Below are positions 9,452-17,145 of a stretch of 35,753 nt of DNA, piece by piece. Location of the stretch: NCBI GenBank assembly GCA_027080995.1, contig JALWNT010000096.1:1-35753 (forward strand), given 5' to 3'. Position 1 is the first letter of the stretch. Each line of letters begins with the position of its first letter. A program made the translations under genes and the position numbers. Below the pieces are notes generated by a model. The model was not told the DNA's origin. It did no database searches and saw only the letters and a program-made list of their open reading frames with translations. The DNA is from Campylobacteraceae bacterium (GTDB lineage Bacteria > Campylobacterota > Campylobacteria > Campylobacterales > Sulfurovaceae).

Positions 9452-10443
9452 TTGACCTCCAACATCCGCTCGAGAGCCAAGCGGGCGTAGTGCACCGTCT
9501 CGTCGTCGACGAAAATTTCGTTGATGGGTTTACCCTCCTCGATGGACTTGAGGGTCAGATAGAGATCCTCCAGGGTCGTTTCGTTCATCGTGGGGCACTC
9601 GGGTTTGGTGGAAGAGAGCACGTAAGTGTTGCGTGGGCGCATCCGGTGGACCAGGTTGTATTCGGTCCCTACCGCCACCTTCTGTTCGGGATCGAGTTCG
9701 TTGACGTACTTGATCAGCTGGGAGGTGGAGCCCACGAAATCGGCGACAGCTACGACTTTGGGGTCGCACTCGGGATGCACGGCGATCTTGATATCGGGAT
9801 ACCGCCGGCGGTAAAACTCCACGTCGTCCACGGTAAAGAGCTGATGCACGGAGCAAAAGCCGTTGAAGCAAAGGACATCCGCTTCCTTGGGATCGCAGCC
9901 CTCTTCGCCCACGACGCAGGATTTGAGCCCCATCATGTTGGCGACGTTCTGCCCCAGGCAGCGATCGGGGACGAAGAGGATTTTCTTGCCGCTCTCCAAC
10001 CCTTTTTCGATGATTTTAACGGCGTTGGAACTGGTGCAGACCATTCCCCCCATCTTCCCGACTTTGGCTTTGACGGTGGCGTCGGAGTTGATGTAGGTGA
10101 TGGGCAGCAGATCCTCCCGGCTCACTCCGCCCTTTTCGATCGCCTCGACGGTGTCGTCGTAGTAGCTGCCGTCGATCATCCTCGCCATCGCGCAGCAGGC
10201 GATCTTGGGCATCAGCACCCGCTTTTCGGGAGCGATCACTTTGACGCTCTGACCCATAAAGCCCACACCGCAAAAGACCACCCAGGGGTTTGCGTCGACT
10301 TTACATTTTCTGGCCAGCTCCAGGCTGTCGCCGGTGATATCGGCCATCTCGAAGACTTCGTCCCGCTGGTAGTAGTGCCCGACGACGGTGACGTCCAATT
10401 TCTTTTTGAGGCGCTCGATCTCGGCGCGATAATCGATACTCAT
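9448..10443 (-). CDS. nadA: Quinolinate synthase A
   Basis: 331 residues. NadA is the oxygen-sensitive [4Fe-4S] enzyme that condenses iminoaspartate (normally from NadB) with dihydroxyacetone phosphate to quinolinate. The N-terminal VVGHYYQRDEVFEMADITGDS and the motifs VCTSSNAVKII, HPECDPKV, ADFVGSTSQLI and GTEYNLVHRM fit the family. The three cluster cysteines are likely C83 or C84, C136 and C283. No nadB is in the window. It is the first gene of the eleven-gene minus-strand series, with GGAAGGA upstream of the ATG and a TATAAT box about 30 bases further. Confidence 0.97.
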   Translation of the reverse strand: MSIDYRAEIERLKKKLDVTVVGHYYQRDEVFEMADITGDSLELARKCKVDANPWVVFCGVGFMGQSVKVIAPEKRVLMPKIACCAMARMIDGSYYDDTVEAIEKGGVSREDLLPITYINSDATVKAKVGKMGGMVCTSSNAVKIIEKGLESGKKILFVPDRCLGQNVANMMGLKSCVVGEEGCDPKEADVLCFNGFCSVHQLFTVDDVEFYRRRYPDIKIAVHPECDPKVVAVADFVGSTSQLIKYVNELDPEQKVAVGTEYNLVHRMRPRNTYVLSSTKPECPTMNETTLEDLYLTLKSIEEGKPINEIFVDDETVHYARLALERMLEVK

Positions 10444-10471
10444 CGTTTGGATCCTTCCGGAAAATTTCTGA

Positions 10472-10477
10472 ATTATA
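10472..10477 (-). promoter_or_regulatory. -10 box for the nadA operon
   Basis: The minus strand reads CTATTGTATAATTCAG with a perfect TATAAT 29 bases before the nadA ATG. A TGACTT 17 bases further upstream is a poor -35. This is the best candidate main promoter for the eleven-gene series. Confidence 0.55.
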
Positions 10478-10496
10478 CAATAGTCGCCGGAGGCAA

Positions 10497-10531
10497 GTCA
10501 TTAGCCATTAGTTGTCAGTCATCAGTCGTCT
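10497..10531. repeat. Degenerate heptamer array (GTCATTA-like x5)
   Basis: Five units in perfect 7-base phase: GTCATTA, GCCATTA, GTTGTCA, GTCATCA, GTCGTCT. Every unit starts with G. It lies just upstream of the nadA promoter. Confidence 0.75.
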
Positions 10532-10553
10532 GAAATCTGATTTTTACGGTTCT

Positions 10554-10592
10554 CGCCGCCATTCCGTATGAGAGAATACGGCGATGGCGGCG
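10554..10592. repeat. Strong intergenic palindrome
   Basis: Outer arms CGCCGCCAT (10554-10562) and ATGGCGGCG (10584-10592) are perfect complements. Inside them CCGTAT (10564-10569) pairs with ATACGG (10576-10581), with a GAGAGA loop. Only 1 and 2 bases are unpaired between the two stems. It is followed by an A-run on the plus strand and by no T-run on either strand, so it does not look like an intrinsic terminator. Confidence 0.85.
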
Positions 10593-10614
10593 ATACAAAA
10601 AAAACACTTTTCGA

Positions 10615-10620
10615 TAAAAT
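10615..10620 (+). promoter_or_regulatory. Possible -10 box for plsY
   Basis: TTTTCGATAAAATAG contains TAAAAT after an A/T-rich stretch. Transcription from here would give a leader of about 155 bases containing two heptamer arrays. There is no clear -35. Confidence 0.35.
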
Positions 10621-10636
10621 AGCATCCACAACAACT

Positions 10637-10685
10637 CGTTATCCGTTATCCGTTATCCGTTATCCGTTATTCGATATTCGTCATT
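10637..10685. repeat. Heptamer array CGTTATC x4 plus three variants
   Basis: Seven units in phase: CGTTATC four times, then CGTTATT, CGATATT and CGTCATT. It lies in the putative plsY leader. The gradient from perfect to diverged copies at one end is clear. Confidence 0.9.
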
Positions 10686-10710
10686 CGTTTAGCTGCACAT
10701 CAGCTTTTTT

Positions 10711-10738
10711 CGGAATACGGAGCACTGAACGCGGAACA
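10711..10738. repeat. Degenerate heptamer array (CGGAACA-like x4)
   Basis: Four units in phase: CGGAATA, CGGAGCA, CTGAACG, CGGAACA. It is weaker than its neighbours but keeps the 7-base register. Confidence 0.6.
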
Positions 10739-10781
10739 CAAAAATATTTGAGAGTACTCGTGTTTGAAAGGTAAACGATCC

Positions 10782-11411
10782 ATGGAACTTCTCGGTAACA
10801 TAAACATTCAACTCTATCTCGCCGCCTACCTTATCGCCGGCATCCCCTTCGGTTATCTCCTGGCCAAGACCTTCGCCGGGGTCAACATCAAAGAGGAGGG
10901 CAGCGGCAACATCGGGGCGACGAATGTCCTGCGTGTTCTCAAACAGAAAGATCCCGCCCTGGCCAAAAAACTGGGAGCGGCGACACTCTTCCTCGATGCG
11001 ATCAAGGGGGTCATCGTGCTTCTGATCGCCAAAATGGCCGGCGCCGAGCCTCAGACCCTATGGACCGTCGCCGTCCTGGCGGTTTGGGGACACTGCTTCA
11101 GCATTTTCCTCAACTTCGAAGGGGGCAAAGGAATCGCCACGGGCTTTGGCGTCCTGCTCTTTCTGCTGCCGATCCCCACGCTGATCGCCCTGGCGGCCTG
11201 GGCCGTCGCCGCCAAGACGATCAAGATCTCCTCCCTCTCTTCGCTGATCGCCCTGGCCACGCTGCTGATCGCCAGCTACGTGATCTACCCCGCCGGAATC
11301 CCCGGCATCGGCACCCATGCGCCGGTCTGGATCATCGCCATCACCGTCTTCTACAAGCATATCCCCAACCTCGTCCGCCTCGTGAACAAAGAGGAGGCCC
11401 CCGTCGCATGA
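10782..11411 (+). CDS. plsY: Acyl-phosphate:glycerol-3-phosphate acyltransferase PlsY
   Basis: 209 residues. PlsY is an inner-membrane enzyme that transfers an acyl group from acyl phosphate to glycerol 3-phosphate, the first step of phospholipid synthesis. It has about five hydrophobic segments. Conserved loops are visible: EEGSGNIGATNVLRV, GHCFSIFLNFEGGKGIATG and, near the end, HAPVWII followed by FYKHIPNLVRL. The ATG at 10782 is chosen over an in-frame TTG at 10764 because the ribosome site AAAGG lies between the two and the family starts here. It ends in an ATGA overlap with folB. Confidence 0.95.
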   Translation: MELLGNINIQLYLAAYLIAGIPFGYLLAKTFAGVNIKEEGSGNIGATNVLRVLKQKDPALAKKLGAATLFLDAIKGVIVLLIAKMAGAEPQTLWTVAVLAVWGHCFSIFLNFEGGKGIATGFGVLLFLLPIPTLIALAAWAVAAKTIKISSLSSLIALATLLIASYVIYPAGIPGIGTHAPVWIIAITVFYKHIPNLVRLVNKEEAPVA

Positions 11412-11743
11412 GGATCGAAATCCGTTCCCTGCAGATCGACGCGATTATCGGCATCCTGCCCGAAGAGCGCGAAGCCCCTCAGCGCATCGTCGCCGACCTG
11501 CAGGCCGAGTACCGCTACGAAGCGGGAGATTACCTCGACTACGCCGCCGTGGCCGAGACGATACGCCATCACCTTGTCGAGGAAAAATTCGGCCTCCTCG
11601 AAGAGGCTCTTCTCTCATTGAAGGAGAAAATCTTTGCAGAGTATCCTCTCATCGAGAGCCTCGAACTCCGCCTCGAAAAGCCGGAGATCCTGAGGCATTG
11701 CCGTGTCGCCGTCAGCGAACGGTGGCATCGAATAGATTTCTAA
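11408..11743 (+). CDS. folB: Dihydroneopterin aldolase
   Basis: 111 residues. FolB cleaves 7,8-dihydroneopterin to 6-hydroxymethyl-dihydropterin and glycolaldehyde in folate synthesis. The N-terminal IEIRSLQIDAIIGILPEERE matches the family, with the candidate catalytic E22 and, near the C-terminus, K91 in LRLEKPEIL. The start ATG overlaps the plsY stop as ATGA, which sets the start firmly. In Campylobacter, too, folB follows plsY as far as I recall. Confidence 0.92.
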   Translation: MRIEIRSLQIDAIIGILPEEREAPQRIVADLQAEYRYEAGDYLDYAAVAETIRHHLVEEKFGLLEEALLSLKEKIFAEYPLIESLELRLEKPEILRHCRVAVSERWHRIDF

Positions 11744-11805
11744 AATCACACATTCATTTCTCGATCTACGGCTTCAAGACTTTGACGGCGGAGCCACGCT
11801 ACCTA

Positions 11806-11940
11806 ATTACCGCACCGACTATATACTACCTCAAACATTGAGAGAACGAGACGTCGGTGCGGTAATAGATTGGGCTATTTGCCCAGCAAAAGCTACATAA
11901 TTTAGGGCAATAACTCGATCCACAAACTCAATTTGGATCG
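11806..11940. other. Hairpin-rich intergenic segment upstream of the cosR-type regulator
   Basis: The 278 bases between folB and the regulator hold several exact inverted repeats. A 14-base pair, ATTACCGCACCGAC (11806-11819) and GTCGGTGCGGTAAT (11853-11866), encloses a small CTCAA-ACA-TTGAG hairpin. Next comes TGGGC-TATTT-GCCCA at 11871-11885. CGATCCA (11916-11922) pairs with TGGATCG (11934-11940). There is no coding frame of note. It could be a folB transcription end, a small RNA or a decayed element. Confidence 0.5.
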
Positions 11941-11978
11941 AAGATAAACCAAAATCTTCTTCCTGGGGAAACTTTTTG

Positions 11979-11987
11979 TGCTATAAT
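11979..11987 (+). promoter_or_regulatory. Extended -10 promoter for the regulator/kinase operon
   Basis: TGCTATAAT, a perfect extended -10, follows a T-rich stretch (CTTTTTG) and lies about 35 bases before the ATG at 12022. The ribosome site GAAGG lies at about 12009. Confidence 0.65.
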
Positions 11988-12021
11988 TAAAAATATCTTA
12001 AACTGAACGAAGGCTTAAACG

Positions 12022-12696
12022 ATGCGAATCCTCATTATTGAAGATGAAGTAACCCTCAACAAAACTCTCGCCGAAGGCCTCAAAGAGTACGGGTACCAAA
12101 ACGACGTGGCCGAGAGTCTGGCCGATGGACGCTACTTCCTCGACATCCGCAACTACGATCTGGTGCTGTTGGACTGGATGCTCCCCGACGGGGACGGGAT
12201 CGAACTGATTCCCGAGATCAAAGAAAAACGCCCCAAGACCGCCGTCATCGTCCTCTCTGCCCGGGACGACAAGGAGAGCGAGATCGAAGCGTTGCGTACC
12301 GGCGCGGACGATTACATCAAAAAGCCCTTTGATTTCGACATCCTGCTCATGCGCATCGAAGCCAAACTCCGCTTCGGCGGCAGTAACATCATCGAGATCG
12401 ACGATCTGGTCATCAACCCCGAAGAGGAGAAGATCATTTACAAGGGCGAAAGCATCGAACTCAAGGGCAAACCCTTCGAGGTCCTGACCCACCTGGCGAT
12501 GCACAAAGATCAGATCGTCTCCAAAGAGCAACTGCTCGACGCCATCTGGGAGGAGCCCGAACTGGTCACCCCCAACGTCATCGAAGTCGCCATCAACCAG
12601 ATCCGCCAGAAGATGGACAAACCCCTGGGCATCGTCACCATCGAAACCGTCCGGCGGAGAGGATATCGGTTTTGTTTTCCCCAAAAGAAAGCCTAA
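12022..12696 (+). CDS. cosR: CosR/HsrA-type OmpR-family response regulator with intact phosphoacceptor
   Basis: 224 residues. An N-terminal receiver domain (1-115) is joined to a winged-helix DNA-binding domain (about 126-222). The C-terminal half (VSKEQLLDAIWEEPELVTPN and IRQKMDKPLGIVTIETVRR onward) matches what I remember of Campylobacter CosR and Helicobacter HsrA almost word for word, so orthology is strong. In those species the regulator is essential, controls oxidative stress and housekeeping genes, and has no kinase because the acceptor aspartate is replaced. Here D51 is present in LLDWMLPDG, with the acidic pair E7/D8, S79 and K101 in the expected places. A histidine kinase gene overlaps its 3' end by 25 bases. 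Confidence 0.9.
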   Translation: MRILIIEDEVTLNKTLAEGLKEYGYQNDVAESLADGRYFLDIRNYDLVLLDWMLPDGDGIELIPEIKEKRPKTAVIVLSARDDKESEIEALRTGADDYIKKPFDFDILLMRIEAKLRFGGSNIIEIDDLVINPEEEKIIYKGESIELKGKPFEVLTHLAMHKDQIVSKEQLLDAIWEEPELVTPNVIEVAINQIRQKMDKPLGIVTIETVRRRGYRFCFPQKKA

Positions 12697-14015
12697 GAAG
12701 CAATTACCTCATTAAACTCATCGCCGCGATGGCGGTGCTTCTACTCATTTTCTCTTTCGTGCTTTTTCATTATATTCGCTACAATCTCGAAGCGGAACTG
12801 CACGCATCCTTGACCAAACACGCCGAATATCTTCTCGCCAAAGACAAAGACCTCGAACACATTGTCTCCCGACAAAAAGAGTTGCTCAAAAAAACTCTCG
12901 GCATTCAAGCCTCCATCGTCCAAAACCCCCGGCTAAAACGTTTAAATTCCTACTTTAGAATCGTCCATCGCAAGGATGGAGAATATCTACTCGGCTATTT
13001 CCCCATCAAAACACAAAAGAGACGTTATCTTCGACTCGAGATGGATATCAGTCAGCCGATGCATATGCTCAAAGAGGTCTTCCGAGCCATTGTCTTGCTC
13101 AATCTACTCTCCATGGGGTTAATCATCTTTTATGCCTACATTCTCTCACGTATGTTGATCTTCCCCGTCACCGATTTCAGCCAGCGATTGATTCGCATGA
13201 ACGAAAACCTCCTTGAAACCCTCCGCCCCGAAGAGTTCCCGATCGAGTTTCGCCCTTTGGCACGCTCGATCAACCACCTTGTCACACGGATCAAAAACCA
13301 TTATCTGTACCGAAAAGAGCTCTTCGTAGGAACCGCCCACGAGCTGAAAACCCCCCTCGCCGTCATGAAGACCCGCAGTCAAGTGGCTCTGATCAAACGC
13401 AAAAAATCTCTAAAGGACCTGGAAAAAATTTTGCATGAGAACATTGAAACCATCGATGCGATGGATGCATTGATCGGGCAAATCCTGCAATTCGGAAGAG
13501 ACGAAGGGGCGCAGTTTGATGCCGCGGTGGAAGAGGATATCGTCTCTTTCATTCAAAAAAAGATCGGCGAGTTGCAACTCCTCGCTCATGCACAGAACAA
13601 AGAAATCTCCATCCGCTGCACTCCAACACATTTGACGATGCGTTTTCAACCGCATCTCGTCGATCAAATCCTCCGAAATCTCATCCAAAACGCTTTGCGT
13701 TATACGCCGGAGGGTAGCAGTTTGCGTATTGCCTGTCGTCGGGAGGGAAACGAATTTCTTCTCAGCGTGGAAGATGAAGGGCCCGGCATCGAAAACGGCA
13801 TCGATCTTTTCGCTCCTTTTCGCCGCTCCAAAGATTCGCCGGGTGCAGGTTTGGGCCTTTTTCTCGTCCGCAATGCCGTCGAAGCGATGGGAGGCTCCAT
13901 CACCCTACGCAACCGTCCCGACGGGAAGGGAGCCGTCGCACTTCTACGGCTCCCCATCGAAGAGGAAGAGCCAACTGCCGGGTTTAACGTCCACCTAAGC
14001 TTTGATAAGCTATAA
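12672..14015 (+). CDS. Sensor histidine kinase, probable partner of the CosR-type regulator
   Basis: 447 residues. There are two transmembrane segments (about 13-35 and 138-160) flanking a periplasmic sensor of about 100 residues without a recognised fold, then a linker, then the kinase core. The H box is GTAHELKTPLAVMKTR with H223. The N box is RNLIQNALRYTPEG (336-348), the G1 box DEGPG (368-372) and the G2 box GAGLGLFL (391-398). It should autophosphorylate and phosphorylate the regulator encoded just upstream. The start is assigned to TTG at 12672, inside the regulator gene, after GGAGAGGA; no ATG lies before the first membrane helix, so the start is uncertain. Confidence 0.9.
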   Translation: MFSPKESLRSNYLIKLIAAMAVLLLIFSFVLFHYIRYNLEAELHASLTKHAEYLLAKDKDLEHIVSRQKELLKKTLGIQASIVQNPRLKRLNSYFRIVHRKDGEYLLGYFPIKTQKRRYLRLEMDISQPMHMLKEVFRAIVLLNLLSMGLIIFYAYILSRMLIFPVTDFSQRLIRMNENLLETLRPEEFPIEFRPLARSINHLVTRIKNHYLYRKELFVGTAHELKTPLAVMKTRSQVALIKRKKSLKDLEKILHENIETIDAMDALIGQILQFGRDEGAQFDAAVEEDIVSFIQKKIGELQLLAHAQNKEISIRCTPTHLTMRFQPHLVDQILRNLIQNALRYTPEGSSLRIACRREGNEFLLSVEDEGPGIENGIDLFAPFRRSKDSPGAGLGLFLVRNAVEAMGGSITLRNRPDGKGAVALLRLPIEEEEPTAGFNVHLSFDKL

Positions 14016-14045
14016 ACTCGAAAATCTTTTTTAGACGAGGTAAGT

Positions 14046-14297
14046 ATGGCCCTGATGATCACCGATGATTGCATCGCTTGCGACGCATGCCGCGAAGAGT
14101 GCCCCAACGAAGCGATCGAAGAGAACGATCCGATCTACATTATCGATCCTGATCGATGTACCGAATGCGTCGGCTTTTACGATGAACCGCAGTGCATCGC
14201 CGTCTGCCCGGTTGACTGTATCATTCCCGATCCCGACAATGTCGAAAGTGTCGAAGAGTTGAAATTTAAGTTCGAGCAGCTCCAGGAGGAGCAGTAG
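14046..14297 (+). CDS. fdxB: 2[4Fe-4S] ferredoxin, YfhL type
   Basis: 83 residues. Two cluster motifs are visible: C9-x2-C12-x2-C15-x3-C19-P and C38-x2-C41-x8-C50-x3-C54-P. The eight-residue gap in the second motif is the mark of the YfhL/Alvin-type ferredoxins with very low potential. A further cysteine follows at 58, and the C-terminal 20 residues are acidic and helical. It serves as a soluble electron carrier; its partner is unknown. ACGAGG precedes the ATG. As I recall, fdxB adjoins cosR in Campylobacter; here the kinase gene lies between them. Confidence 0.92.
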   Translation: MALMITDDCIACDACREECPNEAIEENDPIYIIDPDRCTECVGFYDEPQCIAVCPVDCIIPDPDNVESVEELKFKFEQLQEEQ

Positions 14298-14305
14298 GCT
14301 TTCCG

Positions 14306-15799
14306 ATGCCCAAACGTATCGCCGTCATCGACATCGGCTCCAACTCCGCCCGCCTGGTGATCTACCAGCGCACCAGCCGCTACGGTTTTCATCTGATTGT
14401 TCAGCAAAAAAGCCGAGTGCGTATCGGTGAAGGCGCCTATGAACGCGGCGGAGAACTCCAGGAGGTCGGTCTGCGCCGGGCCTTCGGCGCTTTGCAATCT
14501 TTTCGACACACTCTCCAAGAATACAAAGTCCATAAAGTCCACTGCGTCGCGACCTCCGCACTGCGTGACGCCCCCAATCGAAGCGACTTCATCACAAAAG
14601 TCCGACAAAAACTGGATCTGAATATCAAGGTAATCGACGGTGAAAAGGAGGCGTTTTTCGGTGCGGTTGCCGTAGTCAACCTTCTTCCCGTAGAAAACGG
14701 AATCACTGTCGACATCGGAGGAGGATCGGCCGATTTGGCCCTCCTGCAAAACGGCCGGATCATCGCCACCCACTCTCTCAAACTGGGAACGGTCCGGCTT
14801 AAGGAACTCTTCAGCGACCGAAATCGCAATCTGGAGGCTGCCAAATCCTTCATCCGTAGAGAACTGGAAAAGTTGCCGGAGATTTTTCGCAACCGCACGG
14901 CCGTCGGGATCGGAGGAACGGCCCGGGCCCTCTCCCGCGGTATCATCCTCAAAAACGGATACCCTTTCGAAAAGATCCATGCCTTCGAATATTCCGTAAA
15001 AAAGGAGAGAGCCTACCTCGAAGCGGTCGCTGCAGCAAAAAGAGAAGAGCTCCCCGCACTTTTCATCAAAAAAAACCGCCACGATACGATCCGGGAGGGG
15101 GCACTGATTTTTCTGGAGATTCTCGAAACGATCAAAGCGCAGACGGTACTCAGCAGCGGCGTAGGTGTTCGAGAGGGGGTCTTTTTGCACGATCTGCTTC
15201 GCAATGACCGGCTCCATTTCCCTCCGGGAATCAATCCGAGTCTGCGCAGCATCAAAGACCGTTTCGATCTGCTCAAACTCCCCGAAGGAAACAAACAGAA
15301 AATCGGTCGTCAACTTTTCGAAACCCTGAGAGAGGAGTTCGACGGTTCGAAGCATCACGTCCTGATGCTCCATCATGCTCTATCGCTCTCCAATATCGGC
15401 AAAATGCTGACGATTTACAAAGAGCATCAGCACGCCTTCTATATCGCCAGCCAGGAGCTTAATTACGGCTTCACCCACCGGGAGATGCTTACCATCGCAC
15501 TGCTGCTGCGCTCCAAGGGTGACGCTCTTTATTATCGCCCTCTCTATCGGCAATACAAAAAGTTGCTTCCTGCCAAAAAAAAGATCAAATGGTTGGCTTT
15601 CATCTATACGCTGACACTGATCCTTCACGAAAACTCGTCCGCCGCGGAAATCAGATTCAGCTGGGACAAGAAAACGCTCCGCATCCTCAGCGACCGTCCG
15701 CTCTATCTGGCTCACGAGGAGATCGCCGGCTTGGAAAAACCTGCCCAATTCACTCTGTGGCTTGACGACGGCTGTCAAGCCTACCGTCTGCAGGAGTAA
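14306..15799 (+). CDS. ppx: Ppx/GppA family exopolyphosphatase or pppGpp phosphohydrolase
   Basis: 497 residues. The acetate/sugar kinase-like fold is shown by AVIDIGSNSARLVIYQR at the start, then CVATSALRDAPNRSDF, GEKEAFFGA and the phosphate loop ITVDIGGGSADLALL (about 133-147). GIGGTARALSR and SSGVGVREGVFL complete the N-terminal catalytic half. The remaining part, from about 310, resembles the helical C-terminal domain of Ppx. The enzyme releases phosphate from polyphosphate, converts pppGpp to ppGpp, or both; which cannot be decided from sequence. It begins 8 bases after fdxB. Confidence 0.9.
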   Translation: MPKRIAVIDIGSNSARLVIYQRTSRYGFHLIVQQKSRVRIGEGAYERGGELQEVGLRRAFGALQSFRHTLQEYKVHKVHCVATSALRDAPNRSDFITKVRQKLDLNIKVIDGEKEAFFGAVAVVNLLPVENGITVDIGGGSADLALLQNGRIIATHSLKLGTVRLKELFSDRNRNLEAAKSFIRRELEKLPEIFRNRTAVGIGGTARALSRGIILKNGYPFEKIHAFEYSVKKERAYLEAVAAAKREELPALFIKKNRHDTIREGALIFLEILETIKAQTVLSSGVGVREGVFLHDLLRNDRLHFPPGINPSLRSIKDRFDLLKLPEGNKQKIGRQLFETLREEFDGSKHHVLMLHHALSLSNIGKMLTIYKEHQHAFYIASQELNYGFTHREMLTIALLLRSKGDALYYRPLYRQYKKLLPAKKKIKWLAFIYTLTLILHENSSAAEIRFSWDKKTLRILSDRPLYLAHEEIAGLEKPAQFTLWLDDGCQAYRLQE

Positions 15800-15800
15800 G

Positions 15801-15827
15801 ACGACAGAGCCTCTCTTTTGTCGTTTG
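15801..15827 (+). terminator. Weak hairpin between convergent ppx and hisD
   Basis: ACGACA (15801-15806) pairs with TGTCGT (15819-15824), followed by only a few T residues. It lies in the 37 bases between two converging genes. It is a poor intrinsic terminator. Confidence 0.25.
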
Positions 15828-15836
15828 GCGAACCGG

Positions 15837-17129
15837 TCATTTGCTCAATCGTATTCGAACACTGCGTTCGTGCGCCGTCAACCCCTCGGTTTTCGCCAGC
15901 AGAGCACAAGCTTCGCCCAGTTCGTCGATCCCTTTTTCACTCATCATGATCAGCGAGGATTTTTTCAAAAAGTGTTCCACGCTCAACGGCGAGTAAAACT
16001 TCGCCGTCCCACCGGTCGGCAGCGTGTGATTGGGGCCCGCGATGTAGTCGCCGATGGGCTCGGGAGTGTAGTGTCCCAAAAAGATGGCTCCGGCATGCCG
16101 GATGCCGCCTAGCATCTCCATGGGCGAGGCGGTCATCACCTCCAGATGCTCCGGAGCGATTCGGTTCATCAACTCTACCGCCTCACTCATATCGGAAGCG
16201 ACGATGATGGCGCCCCGCTCTTCGATCGATTTGCGGGCGATGGCTTCCCGCTCCAATGTCCCCAGCGCCTTCTGCACCTCATCGTTGACCCGGTTCGCCA
16301 GCTCCGCGTCGTCGGTGATGAGAATGGAACTGGCCATCTCATCATGCTCCGCCTGACTGAGCAGATCCATCGCCAGCCAGTCGGGACGGGCGCTGCCGTC
16401 GGCGAGGATGCCGATCTCGCTGGGGCCGGCGATCATATCGATGTTGACTTCTCCGTAGACCAGTTTCTTGGCGGTGGCGACGAAGATATTGCCCGGGCCG
16501 GTGATGACATCCACTTTGGGGATCGTCTCCGTGCCGTAGGCCATGGCTCCGATCGCCGACGCGCCGCCCACCTTGAAAACCTTGTCGATCCCGCACAGGT
16601 GGCACGCCGCCAGGAGCAGGACATTGATCTCATTGTCCGGTGTCGGCGTGCAGACGACGATCTCTTCGACCCCGGCGACGATGGCGGGAATCGCATTCAT
16701 CAGCAGTGAGCTGGGATAGGCGGCTTTGCCCCCGGGGATGTAGAGTCCCGCCCGATCCACGGCTGTTACTTTCTGCCCCAGCATCGAGCCGTTCTTTTCG
16801 TAGTCGATCCAGGAGCGGGGCATCAACTTCTCGTGGTAGGCTTTGATCCGGTCGTAGGCCAGATGGAGTGCTTCTTTGAGTTCGGGGCTGATCGCCTCGT
16901 AGGCCCTCGCCATTTCCGCGGGATCGATCCGCAACTCTTCATCGTTTTTAGGCTCCCAGCGGTCGAAACGGGCAATGTGCCGACGCAGAGCGGTATTGCC
17001 TTCCTGGCGAATCTCTTTGAGCAGATTCGCCACTGTCTCTGTCACATTATCCATATCCATCGCTCCCCGTTTGAGAAGCTCTCTAAATTCCGTCGAAAAA
17101 TTATCATCACCGCTGTAATAGATTTTCAT
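15837..17129 (-). CDS. hisD: Histidinol dehydrogenase
   Basis: 430 residues. HisD oxidises L-histidinol to L-histidine in two NAD-dependent steps. The zinc ligands are present as Q259 and H262 (LLSQAEHDE), D361 (GDYIAGPNH, with H368 next to it) and a C-terminal histidine in TAHERSVRI. The catalytic pair E327-H328 is in NRIAPEHLEV. The long motif around 224-240 (YGEVNIDMIAGPSEIG) is the family signature. The ATG at 17129 lies 21 bases after the stop of the PLP enzyme gene, so the two are likely co-transcribed. No other his genes are in the window. Confidence 0.97.
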   Translation of the reverse strand: MKIYYSGDDNFSTEFRELLKRGAMDMDNVTETVANLLKEIRQEGNTALRRHIARFDRWEPKNDEELRIDPAEMARAYEAISPELKEALHLAYDRIKAYHEKLMPRSWIDYEKNGSMLGQKVTAVDRAGLYIPGGKAAYPSSLLMNAIPAIVAGVEEIVVCTPTPDNEINVLLLAACHLCGIDKVFKVGGASAIGAMAYGTETIPKVDVITGPGNIFVATAKKLVYGEVNIDMIAGPSEIGILADGSARPDWLAMDLLSQAEHDEMASSILITDDAELANRVNDEVQKALGTLEREAIARKSIEERGAIIVASDMSEAVELMNRIAPEHLEVMTASPMEMLGGIRHAGAIFLGHYTPEPIGDYIAGPNHTLPTGGTAKFYSPLSVEHFLKKSSLIMMSEKGIDELGEACALLAKTEGLTAHERSVRIRLSK

Positions 17130-17145
17130 CTCTGTCTACCTTTTC

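Larger units (their letters stand above)
10444..10781. other. Repeat-rich intergenic region between nadA and plsY
   Basis: 338 bases without a credible gene, between divergent transcription units. In order it holds the nadA promoter (-10 at 10477-10472, minus), a heptamer array (10497-10531), a strong palindrome (10554-10592), a possible plsY -10 box (10615-10620), a second heptamer array (10637-10685), a third (10711-10738) and the plsY ribosome site AAAGG. The frame that is open from 10568 to 10774 is explained by the hairpin and repeats and has no ribosome site. Confidence 0.8.

Noticed and set aside
10554-10592. An intrinsic terminator
   Set aside because: The stem is strong, but neither strand has a T-run after it, and the flanking genes diverge from the region, so no transcript needs to end here.
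10568-10774. A 68-codon open frame on the plus strand upstream of plsY
   Set aside because: It has no ribosome site, begins inside a hairpin, and its sequence is the translation of heptamer arrays, which lack stop codons on this strand by nature. The likely plsY promoter lies downstream of its start.
12690-12731. Start of the histidine kinase at the internal ATG codon of residue 20
   Set aside because: It would cut the first membrane helix in half; the TTG at 12672 with an upstream GGAGAGGA keeps the helix whole.
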